Assembly (NCBI RefSeq): GCF_001595965.1
Contig: NZ_LOJI01000040.1
Span: 62,278 to 126,277, forward strand
Reading direction: 5' to 3'
Length of the DNA stretch: 64,000 bases
Origin: Polynucleobacter yangtzensis
Lineage (GTDB): Bacteria; Pseudomonadota; Gammaproteobacteria; Burkholderiales; Burkholderiaceae
Within the stretch, counting starts at the first letter, position 1. Each line of letters opens with the position of its first letter. This document shows positions 1 to 8,831 of the stretch, piece after piece. The position numbers and the translations under genes were made by a program. The notes below the pieces were generated by a model. That model saw only the letters and a list, made by a program, of their open reading frames with translations. It did not search any database and was not told the origin of the DNA.

Positions 1-258
1 GTCGCCAGGACTCAGTACGTTTACCAAAGCACCTTCCCATGAACCTGTTCCAGAAGCGGAATAAATAATTACAGGCTGCTCAGTTTTGAAAATCTTTTTG
101 ATGTTTTCTAAAACCTTCAGACCAAAGGCACCAAACTCAGGACCACGATGGTCGATGGTTTGATAGCTGATGGCGCGCAGTACGCGCGGAGGAACAGGAC
201 TAGGGCCGGGAATATGTAAAAAGTGGCGTCCTGATGCGTGGTTATCAAGTTTCAACAT
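1..258 (-). CDS. Class V aminotransferase, probable serine/alanine-glyoxylate aminotransferase (N-terminal part)
   Basis: The first 86 codons of a gene that continues beyond the left edge. The start reads MLKLDNHASGRHFLHIPGPS and soon contains PGPSPVPPRVLRA and DHRGPEFG, the N-terminal signature of the PLP-dependent serine/alanine-glyoxylate aminotransferases. That family moves an amino group to glyoxylate, giving glycine. The gene is divergent from the GntR gene, and two identical palindromic operators lie between them. This fits joint control with the downstream hydroxyacid dehydrogenase. The PLP lysine lies outside the window, so the substrate is not settled. Confidence 0.85.
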   Translation of the reverse strand, partial: MLKLDNHASGRHFLHIPGPSPVPPRVLRAISYQTIDHRGPEFGAFGLKVLENIKKIFKTEQPVIIYSASGTGSWEGALVNVLSPGD

Positions 259-335
259 GCTTTGTCTCACTTATGGGTGTGTTTATGGGTGATATTTCTG
301 GCACTAGTGTATGACAATTTTTGCCAATTTTCCAT

Positions 336-347
336 TTTGTATACAAA
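336..347. promoter_or_regulatory. Palindromic operator TTTGTATACAAA (site 1)
   Basis: A perfect 12-bp palindrome, repeated exactly at 430-441. It lies about 80 bp upstream of the aminotransferase start on the minus strand. GntR/FadR-type regulators bind short palindromes of this kind, so it is the likely binding site of the adjacent GntR protein. The role is inferred. Confidence 0.7.
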
Positions 348-429
348 TTATTTGAAATAATTCCTTAAATAAACCTAAAAATAGGCATTTAAAGCCTGTA
401 TTTATGCTTTATGATGGCTTATTGTTAAT

Positions 430-441
430 TTTGTATACAAA
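430..441. promoter_or_regulatory. Palindromic operator TTTGTATACAAA (site 2)
   Basis: The second identical 12-bp palindrome, 24 bp upstream of the GntR start codon. The centres of the two sites are 94 bp apart, close to nine helical turns. They would face the same side of the DNA, as expected for loop-forming or autoregulatory repression. Confidence 0.7.
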
Positions 442-464
442 TATAGGGTTTAGGGGATTCCAGC

Positions 465-1160
465 ATGGCAGCTATAGAACAGCCTAATTCTCAGAATTTG
501 CACGAGGCCACCTTCCAAAAGCTCAGATCACTCTTGGTTGAAGGCAAGATCGCGCCCGGCAGCAAACTCAATGAACGTGAATTAGCTGAGAGTCTCAATG
601 TATCTCGCACCCCTATTCGGGAGGCAATTCGTCGCTTAGCTGCAGATGGCTTAGTAGAGCTTATCGCCAATCGTGGCGCCATTGCTGTGCAACTCAGTCT
701 TGAGGATGTCATTCACACTTTTGATGTGATTGCTGACCTTGAAGGATTCTCTGGCGAGTTGGCTACTAACAATATTAGCGATGCCATCCTCTCTGAATTG
801 GAAGCCCTTCAATATGAAATGATGGCTTCGTATGCGCGCCGTGATTTATCGAGCTATTACAAACTCAATCTACGTATTCATCATCTGATTAATCAAGCAG
901 CAAATAATCCGGTGCTCTCCAAACTCTTCACACAAGTCAACGCACGCATTGAAGCTCTGCGCTTTCGCTCCAACCAGGATGGCGTGAAATGGGAAAAGGC
1001 GGTTGAAGAACATCAAGAGATGCTCGACGCTCTCAAAGCCAGAGATGCTGCACGCATGCGCAGAATCATGATCCAGCACGTTCAAAACAAACGTGATGTT
1101 GTAGTGCAGTTACTGAAATCAGAAGCAGAAATCAAAGATGCGGAGACAAGCAAGTCATGA
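465..1160 (+). CDS. GntR family (FCD-type) transcriptional regulator
   Basis: A 231-aa one-domain-plus-sensor regulator. The N-terminal winged helix is visible at about residues 18-75, with NERELAESLNVSRTPIREAI as the helix-turn-helix. The C-terminal part is a mostly helical FCD ligand domain, with conserved His residues in RIHHLIN and in EEHQEML that normally help bind a metal or carboxylate ligand. It overlaps the next gene by 4 bp (ATGA), so the two are translationally coupled. It probably senses a 2-hydroxy or keto acid and controls itself, the dehydrogenase and the divergent aminotransferase through the two TTTGTATACAAA sites. Confidence 0.9.
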   Translation: MAAIEQPNSQNLHEATFQKLRSLLVEGKIAPGSKLNERELAESLNVSRTPIREAIRRLAADGLVELIANRGAIAVQLSLEDVIHTFDVIADLEGFSGELATNNISDAILSELEALQYEMMASYARRDLSSYYKLNLRIHHLINQAANNPVLSKLFTQVNARIEALRFRSNQDGVKWEKAVEEHQEMLDALKARDAARMRRIMIQHVQNKRDVVVQLLKSEAEIKDAETSKS

Positions 1161-4100
1161 ATAAGCCTCTAGACCTCAAAGAACTCATGGTGGATCAAGC
1201 TGAGCTAGCCAAGCGCTTGCGTCAGGAGACTTCTGGCGAAGTGATGACCGATAGCGCGAGTCGTGGACGCTATGCAACGGATGCCTCTATCTATCAAGCC
1301 ATGCCAGTTGCCGTATTTGTACCAAAGACTGCGCAAGATATTGCCAGCGCCATTCAGATCGCTGCTGAACTGGGTGTACCTGTGCTGCCTCGTGGTGGTG
1401 GCACTAGCCAATGCGGTCAAACCACTGGCGCAGCACTGGTGATTGATAACACTAAATATTTCAGAAACGTTATAGATCTCAATCTTGATAAAGCTTATGT
1501 TGAAGTTGAGCCCGGCATCGTGCTTGATCACCTTAATGGCTCTCTAAAGCAATATGGCCTCTGGTATCCAGTTGACGTTTCTACTGCTGGTCAAGCAACC
1601 ATTGGCGGCATGGCAGGTAATAATTCCTGCGGCAGTCGCTCTATTGCTTACGGCAATATGGTGCATAACGTTTTAGGTATTGATGCGTGGTTAGCGGATG
1701 GCCAAGTCGCACAGTTTGGTAATTACGCTAGCAGTTCTGGCGCTGCAAAAGAGCTAGGTGATTTTGTTAAAAACCTAGCCCACACCCTAACCCCGGAGAT
1801 TGAGGCCCATTTTCCAAAAGTATTAAGACGGGTAGCGGGATATAACCTCGATATCTTCAATCCTCAAAGTGAATTGCCTTATACCCAAGATGGCAGCGTG
1901 AACTTGGCGCACCTGTTAGTGGGCAGCGAAGGTACTTTGGCGTATTTCAAATCTCTCAAGCTCAAACTCGCGCCATTGCCACAACATAAAGTGCTCGGCA
2001 TTGTGAACTTTGCCAGCTTCTACAAGGCGATGGATAGTGCTCAGCATATTGTGAAGCTCGGCCCTACCGCTGTTGAGTTAGTCGATCGCACCATGATTGA
2101 TTTGGCGCGCAGCAACCCAAGCTTTAAGAAAACCATTGAAACAGCCTTGGTTGATCACACCGCTAAAACGCCTGAAGCGATTTTATTGGTGGAGTTTTCA
2201 GGTGATGCACATGCTCCACTCTTAGAAAAGCTCAAAGCCCTGCAAGAACTCATGAGTGATCTGGGCTTGCCAGGTTCTGTAGTGACTATGCCTGACGCCT
2301 CCCTGCAAAAGAATTTGTGGGAAGTACGTAAAGCGGGTCTCAACATCATGATGAGCCTCAAAGGCGATGGTAAGCCGGTCAGCTTTATTGAAGACTGTGC
2401 TGTACCTCTGGAGAGTTTGGCTGATTACACCCAAGCACTCACTGAGGTATTTTCTAAATATGGTTCACGCGGCACTTGGTACGCCCACGCATCCGTAGGT
2501 ACATTGCACGTACGCCCTATATTGGATATGCGCAGAGACGGCGCTCAGAAGATGCGCGCAGTTGCTGAAGAAGCTTCTGCCCTGGTGCGCAAATACAAAG
2601 GTGCTTATAGCGGTGAGCATGGTGATGGTCTATGTCGTGGCGAATGGATCTCTTGGCAGTTTGGTCCAAAGATCACTGAAGCCCTTGCAGAAATTAAATA
2701 CGCATTTGATCCCAAAGGATTATTTAATCCGGGCAAGATTGTTAATCCACCCAAGATGGATGACTCCATCAACTTTAGATTTCCACCAAGTTATAAAGTC
2801 ATTCCACTCCAACCAGCATTAGATTGGTCTGCTTGGAACGTACAAAACGATCCTGTCACAGAAGAAACTACAGCGCCAGGCACTGGTGGTGATCCGGCGA
2901 TAGGTTTAGCCAAAGCAGTGGAGATGTGCAATAACAATGGTCACTGCCGTAAGTTTGATGCGGAAGTGATGTGCCCAAGCTACCGCGTCACCCGTGATGA
3001 GAAACATCTGACACGCGGTAGAGCAAATACTCTTCGTCTGGCACTCTCCAATCAGCTCGATCTGAAAAGTGGAGCATCTCCCGAATCTTCTCCATTAGCT
3101 AGCGATGCCATCAAAGAAGTCATGGAGCTTTGCGTAAGCTGCAAAGCTTGCCGCCGTGAATGTCCTACTGGCGTGGATATGGCCAAGATGAAGATTGAGT
3201 TCCTCTCTGCTTACAAGAAGCGTGTAGGTCACTCTCTCAGAGATCTAGCGGTGGCCTATCTCCCCAAATATGCCAGCACGATTAGCGCTATCCCACTGCT
3301 ACCAACTCTTTTGAACTTACGTAATCACATTGCGCCGGTTGCTAAGATACAAGAATGGGTTATGGGTATCTCTGCGCAAAGAAGCCTGCCAATTTGGAAG
3401 AGCAAGACTTTCTGGAACCAAAAGGCAAAAGATTCTTATCAATACACTCCAGAACAGTTGGCGAGCAATACCGATGGCAAGGGTGTTGTACTGTTAGCCG
3501 ATACCTTTAACGCTTACTTTGAAGACGAAAACCTCCAGGCAGCATTAAAAGTACTCAAGGCAGCTGGCTATCGTGTGCATATCCCTAATAAGACTCAAAG
3601 CAAGAGCCAAAGCAATGGTCAAACTAAAGCAACAAACCAAGGCAATACTTGCTCAAAAGAGTTTTGCTGTGGCAGAACCTATTTAGCTGCAGGCATGGTT
3701 GATAAAGCCAAGGAAACACTTGGTGAATTAGTTGACCATCTCGCGCCTTATGCCGACAAGCACATTCCGATTATTGGTCTAGAGCCTTCATGCTTGTTTA
3801 CCTTAAAGGATGAAGCTTTGGTAATGGGCTTTGGTGAGCGCGCAGTGAGCGTTTCTAAACAGGCGCAATTGCTAGAAGAATTCTTAGCAAGCGAGGCTAA
3901 GGCCGGTAAGCTTCAGTTAAATCTCAAAGCAGCTAATAAATCAGTGCTGTTTCATGGTCACTGTCATCAGAAGTCTTTTGCTGCTGTTACTCCCGCAATG
4001 GAATTACTCAAACTCATTCCGAACGCAGAGCCTAAGCTGATTGAATCGTCTTGCTGTGGCATGGCAGGTAGCTTTGGTTATGAAGCTGAGCATATTGAAG

Positions 4101-4258
4101 TGTCCAAGCAAATGGCTGAAGCTAGCCTATTGCCTAGTATTCGGAAGTCACCAGATTGCTGGGTAGTGGCTGATGGTACGAGCTGTCGTCATCAGATTGC
4201 GGATGGCACTCAAAGAGAAGCAGTGCACATCGCCATAATTTTGGCGGCGCATCTATAA
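1157..4258 (+). CDS. FAD- and Fe-S-containing 2-hydroxyacid dehydrogenase (YdiJ/GlcDF-like fusion)
   Basis: A 1033-aa fusion of a flavin dehydrogenase and an iron-sulfur subunit. The FAD-binding domain has PRGGGTSQCGQTTG near residue 77, and the FAD-oxidase C-terminal domain extends to about residue 545. A ferredoxin-like part follows, with CNNNGHC near 591 and CVSCKACRRECP near 658. A CCG-type domain is last, with FCCGR near 836 and SSCCGMAGSFG near 965. Length and order match E. coli YdiJ, a D-2-hydroxyglutarate dehydrogenase, and fused glycolate or D-lactate oxidases. The neighbouring aminotransferase suggests glycolate/glyoxylate or a related hydroxyacid. The substrate cannot be read from the sequence. 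Confidence 0.88.
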   Translation: MNKPLDLKELMVDQAELAKRLRQETSGEVMTDSASRGRYATDASIYQAMPVAVFVPKTAQDIASAIQIAAELGVPVLPRGGGTSQCGQTTGAALVIDNTKYFRNVIDLNLDKAYVEVEPGIVLDHLNGSLKQYGLWYPVDVSTAGQATIGGMAGNNSCGSRSIAYGNMVHNVLGIDAWLADGQVAQFGNYASSSGAAKELGDFVKNLAHTLTPEIEAHFPKVLRRVAGYNLDIFNPQSELPYTQDGSVNLAHLLVGSEGTLAYFKSLKLKLAPLPQHKVLGIVNFASFYKAMDSAQHIVKLGPTAVELVDRTMIDLARSNPSFKKTIETALVDHTAKTPEAILLVEFSGDAHAPLLEKLKALQELMSDLGLPGSVVTMPDASLQKNLWEVRKAGLNIMMSLKGDGKPVSFIEDCAVPLESLADYTQALTEVFSKYGSRGTWYAHASVGTLHVRPILDMRRDGAQKMRAVAEEASALVRKYKGAYSGEHGDGLCRGEWISWQFGPKITEALAEIKYAFDPKGLFNPGKIVNPPKMDDSINFRFPPSYKVIPLQPALDWSAWNVQNDPVTEETTAPGTGGDPAIGLAKAVEMCNNNGHCRKFDAEVMCPSYRVTRDEKHLTRGRANTLRLALSNQLDLKSGASPESSPLASDAIKEVMELCVSCKACRRECPTGVDMAKMKIEFLSAYKKRVGHSLRDLAVAYLPKYASTISAIPLLPTLLNLRNHIAPVAKIQEWVMGISAQRSLPIWKSKTFWNQKAKDSYQYTPEQLASNTDGKGVVLLADTFNAYFEDENLQAALKVLKAAGYRVHIPNKTQSKSQSNGQTKATNQGNTCSKEFCCGRTYLAAGMVDKAKETLGELVDHLAPYADKHIPIIGLEPSCLFTLKDEALVMGFGERAVSVSKQAQLLEEFLASEAKAGKLQLNLKAANKSVLFHGHCHQKSFAAVTPAMELLKLIPNAEPKLIESSCCGMAGSFGYEAEHIEVSKQMAEASLLPSIRKSPDCWVVADGTSCRHQIADGTQREAVHIAIILAAHL

Positions 4259-4292
4259 AAACAAAAAAGATGGGCTGGCGTTATTTGGTTAG

Positions 4293-4664
4293 TTAACGAA
4301 TCACGCCGTAACCCACCATCAACAAGGTTCCAGTCAATAAGGCTGGAACTAATCGTTTTGTGGGTTTAGAAACCATCACGCCAATCGCCAAGGCGCAGAT
4401 CAAAATACGAATCCATAAAGGTACGGTTGCCATCAGGCCAAGCGGCATCACAATCAAACGCACTGTAAGTGCAGCAACCATCGCGTAGGTCACCGCAGCT
4501 AACCAGCGAAAGATCTCGCTATCTTGATTAATACTCTGTGACAGAAATACACCAATAGCACGACAGAAGTACGTACCTAGGCAGGCGCCAACCAAGGCAA
4601 TCCATAGACCCCAACCCGTCAGTGCATCACTCATGTGATTGAAAGCGTCCATCGCCCCGTTCAT
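4293..4664 (-). CDS. azlD: AzlD family branched-chain amino acid export subunit
   Basis: A 123-aa protein with about four hydrophobic segments, typical of the small AzlD subunit. It overlaps the end of the upstream azlC gene by 4 bp, and together they form the two-part LIV-E-type exporter of branched-chain amino acids. The N-terminal 20 residues precede the first membrane helix, so the start could be slightly further in. Confidence 0.8.
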   Translation of the reverse strand: MNGAMDAFNHMSDALTGWGLWIALVGACLGTYFCRAIGVFLSQSINQDSEIFRWLAAVTYAMVAALTVRLIVMPLGLMATVPLWIRILICALAIGVMVSKPTKRLVPALLTGTLLMVGYGVIR

Positions 4665-5446
4665 CCGAGCACTCCCGCTTTTTTGCGCAAGAACTTACGG
4701 TCGATAAAGTAAGCCATGGTGCCCGCAACTAAACCAGCCGTTAACAAACTAGTATCGCGATCAATTAGGAAAAAGATCGGGCCAAAGATGCAGCCTAGTA
4801 AAAGTGCAATGCGATTAATCCAAGGCTTTACTTCGGTAAAGGTGAGTAAGAAGAACAATGGGTTAATAAACACCAAGCCCAAAGTAACTGGCTTTGGCAC
4901 CATACCAGCCAAGTAGTAACCTAAGACAGTTCCAGGCACAGAGATCAACCAACATAAGAGCCCTAGCCCTACAAAGTAACTGAGGCGGTGCTTAATCTCA
5001 ATCGCATGAAACTCCCGCATCGAGATAGCCCATGCTGTCATCGCCAATAAATGGACGGAAGCATAAAGACTACGATTGCGATCTTTTTGATGAAACTGCG
5101 GAAAGAGTGTCACCGTCATGGTGATAAAGCGTGTTGAGGTTAGCGTAACCGCTAAAGCGATCGCTAAAACAGATGAGCCAGTAATCGCCATCTCGAGCAA
5201 AACAACCTGACCTGGTAAGGCGAACATGAAAAACGAAGTGAAGGTTGTGAACCAAACATCAAAGCCATTGGTTTTACCCATCGCCCCAAAGCCAACCATG
5301 CCAGCAAAGAGTACCATCGCAGGCGCACCAGCAGCATCCCGAATGCCAGACCAAAAGGCATGACTTGGATTTTTAAAGCGTTGTACCGCAGCCTCTTCTA
5401 GCGGGATTTCGCTAGGATCGATGTAGGGCTGGTCGTTAGATGACAT
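4661..5446 (-). CDS. azlC: AzlC family ABC-independent amino acid permease
   Basis: The large subunit of the AzlCD exporter, with about seven membrane segments and the family-like core FWSGIRDAAGAPAMVLFAGM. I place the start at the Met of MSSNDQPY (5446). An upstream Met at 5506 would run into queG and adds a tail without family resemblance. It partners AzlD, which it overlaps by 4 bp. The substrate is inferred from the family. Confidence 0.82.
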   Translation of the reverse strand: MSSNDQPYIDPSEIPLEEAAVQRFKNPSHAFWSGIRDAAGAPAMVLFAGMVGFGAMGKTNGFDVWFTTFTSFFMFALPGQVVLLEMAITGSSVLAIALAVTLTSTRFITMTVTLFPQFHQKDRNRSLYASVHLLAMTAWAISMREFHAIEIKHRLSYFVGLGLLCWLISVPGTVLGYYLAGMVPKPVTLGLVFINPLFFLLTFTEVKPWINRIALLLGCIFGPIFFLIDRDTSLLTAGLVAGTMAYFIDRKFLRKKAGVLG

Positions 5447-5472
5447 ATAGCAATTGTAAAGCTTGTGAATAT

Positions 5473-6570
5473 TTATGCTGACTGCGCATGTTGACCTAAG
5501 GCCCACTCAATGTGCTCAGCCACTAAAGGATCGGCACTAGGAAGTGCTGCGTTTAGCGCTTCAGTAATTGCGCCCTTCTCAAGCCCGCTAGCCAAAGCAT
5601 TGCCCATGGCTACTGCTAGATTACGGCGCCAACGGCTGTAACCGATTCTGCGAATGGCACTACCTTCATGGCGTTGCTCAAACTCCGCTTCAGTCCAGGA
5701 CCAAAGTTGCAATAGGGTCGCCTGCCCTAAACCGTGACGTCTTGCAAAATCAGGTAGCTCTGTTCGTTTGGCAAACTTATTCCATGGGCAAATGAGTTGG
5801 CAGTCATCGCAGCCATACACGCGATTACCCATAGCTTGTCGAAACTCCACAGGAATAGCGTCAGGGTTTTCAATCGTTAAGTAAGAGATACATCTTCTCG
5901 CATCGAGTTGATAAGGCGCAGTGATAGCTTGTGTAGGACATATATCTATACAGGATGTACAGGTACCACAGCGCTCTTCAACTTCTTCATCAATGGGTAG
6001 TGGTACATCCACCAAGATCTCACCCAAGAAGAATGTGGATCCTGATTCTCGATTGAGTAGGAGCGTATGTTTGCCACGCCAGCCTAAGCCTGCTTTGCGA
6101 GCCAGCTCTACTTCCATGAGCGGTGCGGAATCTGTAAACACGCGATAGCCTAATTTGCCGATACGCTCTTCAATCAGCTGGGCAAATTCTTGTAAGCGGT
6201 TACGCAGCACCTTGTGATAATCGCGCCCTCTGGCATACATCGATACGACTGCTTGCGTAGGATCTTCTAGTCGTTGCCACTCAGCATCAAAATCGGTTTC
6301 TGGCGGGAGGTAGTTCATCGAGACACAAATAACACGCACCGTACCAGGAACTAAAAGCTCGGGATTAGCGCGCAATTCTGCATGGCGCTGCATGTATTCC
6401 ATTTGACCGTGGCGACCTTCAGCCAACCACTCTTTCAAGCGTTCGGTCGCAGGACCTAAATGGGTGTCGGTAATGCGTAAGCCATCAAACCCCAAAGCCA
6501 TAGCCTGGGTATTGAGCCAATCGCGCAGATTGGGCTCATCCAAGGTTTGAGGGCTGGTAGGTAAAGGCAT
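5473..6570 (-). CDS. queG: Epoxyqueuosine reductase
   Basis: A 365-aa cobalamin- and Fe-S-dependent enzyme of the last step of queuosine synthesis, reducing epoxyqueuosine in tRNA. The two ferredoxin-like clusters are clear: CGTCTSCIDICP in the middle, and CDDCQLICPWNKFA about 50 residues later. DSAPLMEVELARKAGLGWRG is also typical of QueG. The C-terminal HEAT-like tail ends in EHIEWALGQHAQSA. It is divergent from tsaE with only about 43 bp between them, a common queG/tsaE arrangement in betaproteobacteria. Confidence 0.93.
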   Translation of the reverse strand: MPLPTSPQTLDEPNLRDWLNTQAMALGFDGLRITDTHLGPATERLKEWLAEGRHGQMEYMQRHAELRANPELLVPGTVRVICVSMNYLPPETDFDAEWQRLEDPTQAVVSMYARGRDYHKVLRNRLQEFAQLIEERIGKLGYRVFTDSAPLMEVELARKAGLGWRGKHTLLLNRESGSTFFLGEILVDVPLPIDEEVEERCGTCTSCIDICPTQAITAPYQLDARRCISYLTIENPDAIPVEFRQAMGNRVYGCDDCQLICPWNKFAKRTELPDFARRHGLGQATLLQLWSWTEAEFEQRHEGSAIRRIGYSRWRRNLAVAMGNALASGLEKGAITEALNAALPSADPLVAEHIEWALGQHAQSA

Positions 6571-6613
6571 ATGGAATACAGAATGTATCTTAATAATTGA
6601 ATAAACTAGGGGA

Positions 6614-7147
6614 ATGGCTCAAACACAGGTAATCCAGACCCCGCTCACTGCAATTGATCTCTATTGTAGGCAGGAAGCCGACACTGCCTCTCTTGCAAAG
6701 CAGCTAGCCGCTAGTTTTGAGCGCTTTCTAACTAAGCAGCCAAGCTCGCATCTCAATATCTCCCTAGAGGGCGATCTCGGCGCTGGTAAAACGACCTTTT
6801 CGAGATACCTCATTCAGACAATGGGTCATGAGGGCAAAGTGAAGAGCCCGACCTATACCTTGTGTGAACCTTACTCCCTACAACTAAAAGATCACGCAAT
6901 CACTATTCACCATTTTGATTTGTATCGCATGCGCGATCCACTGGAATGGAAAGAAGCTGGATTTGCAGAACACTTTGACGTTCCAGGCATTTGCTTAATT
7001 GAATGGCCAGAAAAAGCTGAAGGCACTTTGCCAGGTTTTGATATTCAAATTCAGTTAGTAGCAGGAGCAGATGAAAACGAACGCACTATTAAGATCAATG
7101 CAATCACTGAATCTGGAAAAATGGCATTACAAGAGATTCGACAATAG
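6614..7147 (+). CDS. tsaE: tRNA t6A biosynthesis ATPase TsaE
   Basis: A 177-aa P-loop ATPase needed for threonylcarbamoyladenosine at position 37 of ANN-decoding tRNAs. The Walker A motif GDLGAGKTTFSR starts near residue 54, and KSPTYTL and HHFDLYRM are the family's other signatures. It acts in the cytoplasm with TsaB, TsaC and TsaD. amiC follows after 17 bp, a frequent pair. Confidence 0.94.
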   Translation: MAQTQVIQTPLTAIDLYCRQEADTASLAKQLAASFERFLTKQPSSHLNISLEGDLGAGKTTFSRYLIQTMGHEGKVKSPTYTLCEPYSLQLKDHAITIHHFDLYRMRDPLEWKEAGFAEHFDVPGICLIEWPEKAEGTLPGFDIQIQLVAGADENERTIKINAITESGKMALQEIRQ

Positions 7148-7164
7148 TCATTCGCTATTAATAC

Positions 7165-8511
7165 ATGAGCAATCAGAAAACCAATCTCTCGAAAAGACAA
7201 ACTCTCAAGACTTCAGCGAAGTTCTTGAGCTTTGCTCTATTGCTCACTGAGGTTGATATTGCCTGGGGCGCCAAGATATTAGGCGTACGCGTATGGCCTT
7301 CCGAGGACTACACCCGCGTAACCCTGGAATCCGATACACCGCTACCGATTACGCAGCAGATTCTGACTAATCCAGATCGCTTGGTAGTTGATGTGCAGGG
7401 GCTGGAACTCAATCCCACACTCAAAGATTTAGTTGCCAAAGTAAAACCCAATGACCCTTACATCTCGCAAGTTCGAGTAGGGCAATTTCAGCCAGGCATT
7501 GTGCGTTTGGTGTTTGACTTAAAAGAACCCATCAAGCCACAACTCTTTACTCTTGATCCAGTAGCTGAGTACAACTACCGCATGGTGTTTGACTTGTACC
7601 CTACTACACCACCAGATCCTTTAATGGCTTTAGTGAGAAGCAGTGCTAAAAAAGAAACTGCTCTTGAGAAATCCAACGAAGAGATCGATTTAATTGCGCA
7701 GTTCGCGACCAAGAAAGAAAAAGAGCTTGCCAAGGTTCCGGCAGCTCCTGTTGCCCAAGCCATACCTGAAACCAAAGAGTTGCCAGCGCCTGCCAAATAC
7801 AAGCGCTTAATCACCATTGCGATTGATCCTGGGCATGGCGGCGAGGATCCTGGCGCCATTGGTGCAGCAGGCTCCAAGGAAAAACATGTTGTTCTCGCAA
7901 TTGCTAAGCGACTCAAAGATAAGATTGAAGGCGAAGCGTATATGCGTCCCTTCTTGACTAGAGATGGCGATTACTTTGTGCCTCTACATGTCCGAGTACA
8001 AAAAGCACGCCGTGTTGAAGCAGATCTCTTTGTATCGATTCATGCAGATGCATTCATCGAACGAAATGCTAGAGGCGCTTCCGTCTTTGCACTTTCGCAA
8101 ATGGGTGCTAGTAGTACCACCGCTCGCTGGATGGCCAATAAAGAGAATGCCTCCGATCTCATCGGTGGCATCAATATCAAGACGCAAGATAGGCAGGTTG
8201 CCAACTTACTTCTAGATATGTCGACCACTGCTCAGATTAAAGATTCCCTGCAGGTGGGTAATTCGATCTTGAAGCAAATCGGTGGATTTGCAGCCCTACA
8301 TAAACCGAAGGTAGAGCAAGCCAGTTTTGCGGTTTTAAAGGCCCCAGACATCCCCTCAATCCTCGTAGAAACCGCTTTTATTAGCAATCCACAGGAAGAG
8401 GCCCGCCTAAACGATGACAGCTACCAGGATCGCATCGCAGAGGCGATTTTGAGGGGAATTAAGGAGTATTTTTCCAAAAATCCACCGGTCGCCAGACGGG
8501 TGAATTCATAA
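7165..8511 (+). CDS. amiC: N-acetylmuramoyl-L-alanine amidase with AMIN domain
   Basis: A 448-aa periplasmic zinc amidase that splits septal peptidoglycan during daughter-cell separation. The N-terminus (SKRQTLKTSAKFLSF followed by a hydrophobic stretch) looks like a Tat or Sec signal. An AMIN domain covers about residues 35-145, then a charged linker, then the Amidase_3 domain from about 212. Zinc and catalytic positions are seen in DPGHGGEDPGA, in GSKEKH, in SIHADAF and in ILVETAFISN. Length and order match AmiC. Confidence 0.93.
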   Translation: MSNQKTNLSKRQTLKTSAKFLSFALLLTEVDIAWGAKILGVRVWPSEDYTRVTLESDTPLPITQQILTNPDRLVVDVQGLELNPTLKDLVAKVKPNDPYISQVRVGQFQPGIVRLVFDLKEPIKPQLFTLDPVAEYNYRMVFDLYPTTPPDPLMALVRSSAKKETALEKSNEEIDLIAQFATKKEKELAKVPAAPVAQAIPETKELPAPAKYKRLITIAIDPGHGGEDPGAIGAAGSKEKHVVLAIAKRLKDKIEGEAYMRPFLTRDGDYFVPLHVRVQKARRVEADLFVSIHADAFIERNARGASVFALSQMGASSTTARWMANKENASDLIGGINIKTQDRQVANLLLDMSTTAQIKDSLQVGNSILKQIGGFAALHKPKVEQASFAVLKAPDIPSILVETAFISNPQEEARLNDDSYQDRIAEAILRGIKEYFSKNPPVARRVNS

Positions 8512-8598
8512 GCGACTTGTAACTACAAGGGCTGAGAGGCAGACCCCGAAAACCCGAGGATGGCCTACAAACTTCTTGCTATAATTTATGGCTTAACT

Positions 8599-8674
8599 GG
8601 GTCGGTAGCTCAGTCGGTAGAGCAGCGGACTTTTAATCCGTTGGTCGCGAGTTCGAATCTCGCCCGACCCACCA
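8599..8674 (+). tRNA. tRNA-Lys (anticodon TTT)
   Basis: A 76-nt tRNA. The acceptor stem GGGTCGG pairs with CCGACCC and the 3' end ACCA is encoded. The anticodon stem GCGGA/TCCGT encloses the loop CTTTTAA with anticodon TTT. The T arm contains GTTCGAATC. It is intact and serves as the left attachment site of the element to its right, whose insertion leaves the tRNA whole. Confidence 0.97.
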
Positions 8675-8679
8675 GTTAT
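8630..8679. repeat. Left attachment site (attL) in the tRNA-Lys 3' half
   Basis: These 50 bp run from the anticodon loop through the CCA end into GTTAT. They return at 45729-45778 with 48 of 50 bases the same and no gaps; the only differences are CG to TA at 8665-8666. An integrase gene starts 150 bp inside, the usual layout of a tRNA-targeting element. Confidence 0.88.
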
Positions 8680-8692
8680 TCGTAGTAGAAAC

Positions 8693-8723
8693 AATGACTT
8701 GCTAACCGCAAGTCATTTTTTTT
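8693..8723 (+). terminator. Rho-independent terminator after tRNA-Lys
   Basis: A perfect 10-bp stem, AATGACTTGC/GCAAGTCATT (8693-8702 and 8708-8717), with a 5-nt loop and a run of eight T. It lies inside the element, so the incoming DNA supplies a new terminator for the tRNA. Confidence 0.88.
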
Positions 8724-8744
8724 GTCTATTTTTTGCGTAAAAAT

Positions 8745-8765
8745 CAATCGCACACCAATCGCACA
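8745..8765. repeat. Tandem CAATCGCACA repeats, left end (candidate integrase arm sites)
   Basis: CAATCGCACA occurs at 8745-8754 and again at 8756-8765. The same ten bases occur twice at the right end (45649-45670) in the same orientation. Paired direct repeats near both ends of a tRNA element are typical of arm-type integrase binding sites. Confidence 0.65.
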
Positions 8766-8775
8766 CTTCAATTAT

Positions 8776-8804
8776 TTGCTTTTCATATCGTAAATTGATA
8801 TAAT
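8776..8804 (+). promoter_or_regulatory. Promoter of the integrase gene
   Basis: TTGCTT (8776-8781) and TATAAT (8799-8804) are separated by 17 bp, a good sigma-70 promoter that starts 28 bp before the integrase ATG. It sits just right of the CAATCGCACA repeats, so integrase binding there could repress it. Confidence 0.6.
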
Positions 8805-8831
8805 AGGGTTACAAACTTAAATCACCCTAGA

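Noticed and set aside
8512..8580. A TPP-riboswitch-like string (GGCTGAGAGGCAGACCC and following) after amiC
   Set aside because: The 5' half with GGGGTGC is missing and no thiamine gene follows; it ends at the tRNA. The resemblance is limited to a few words.
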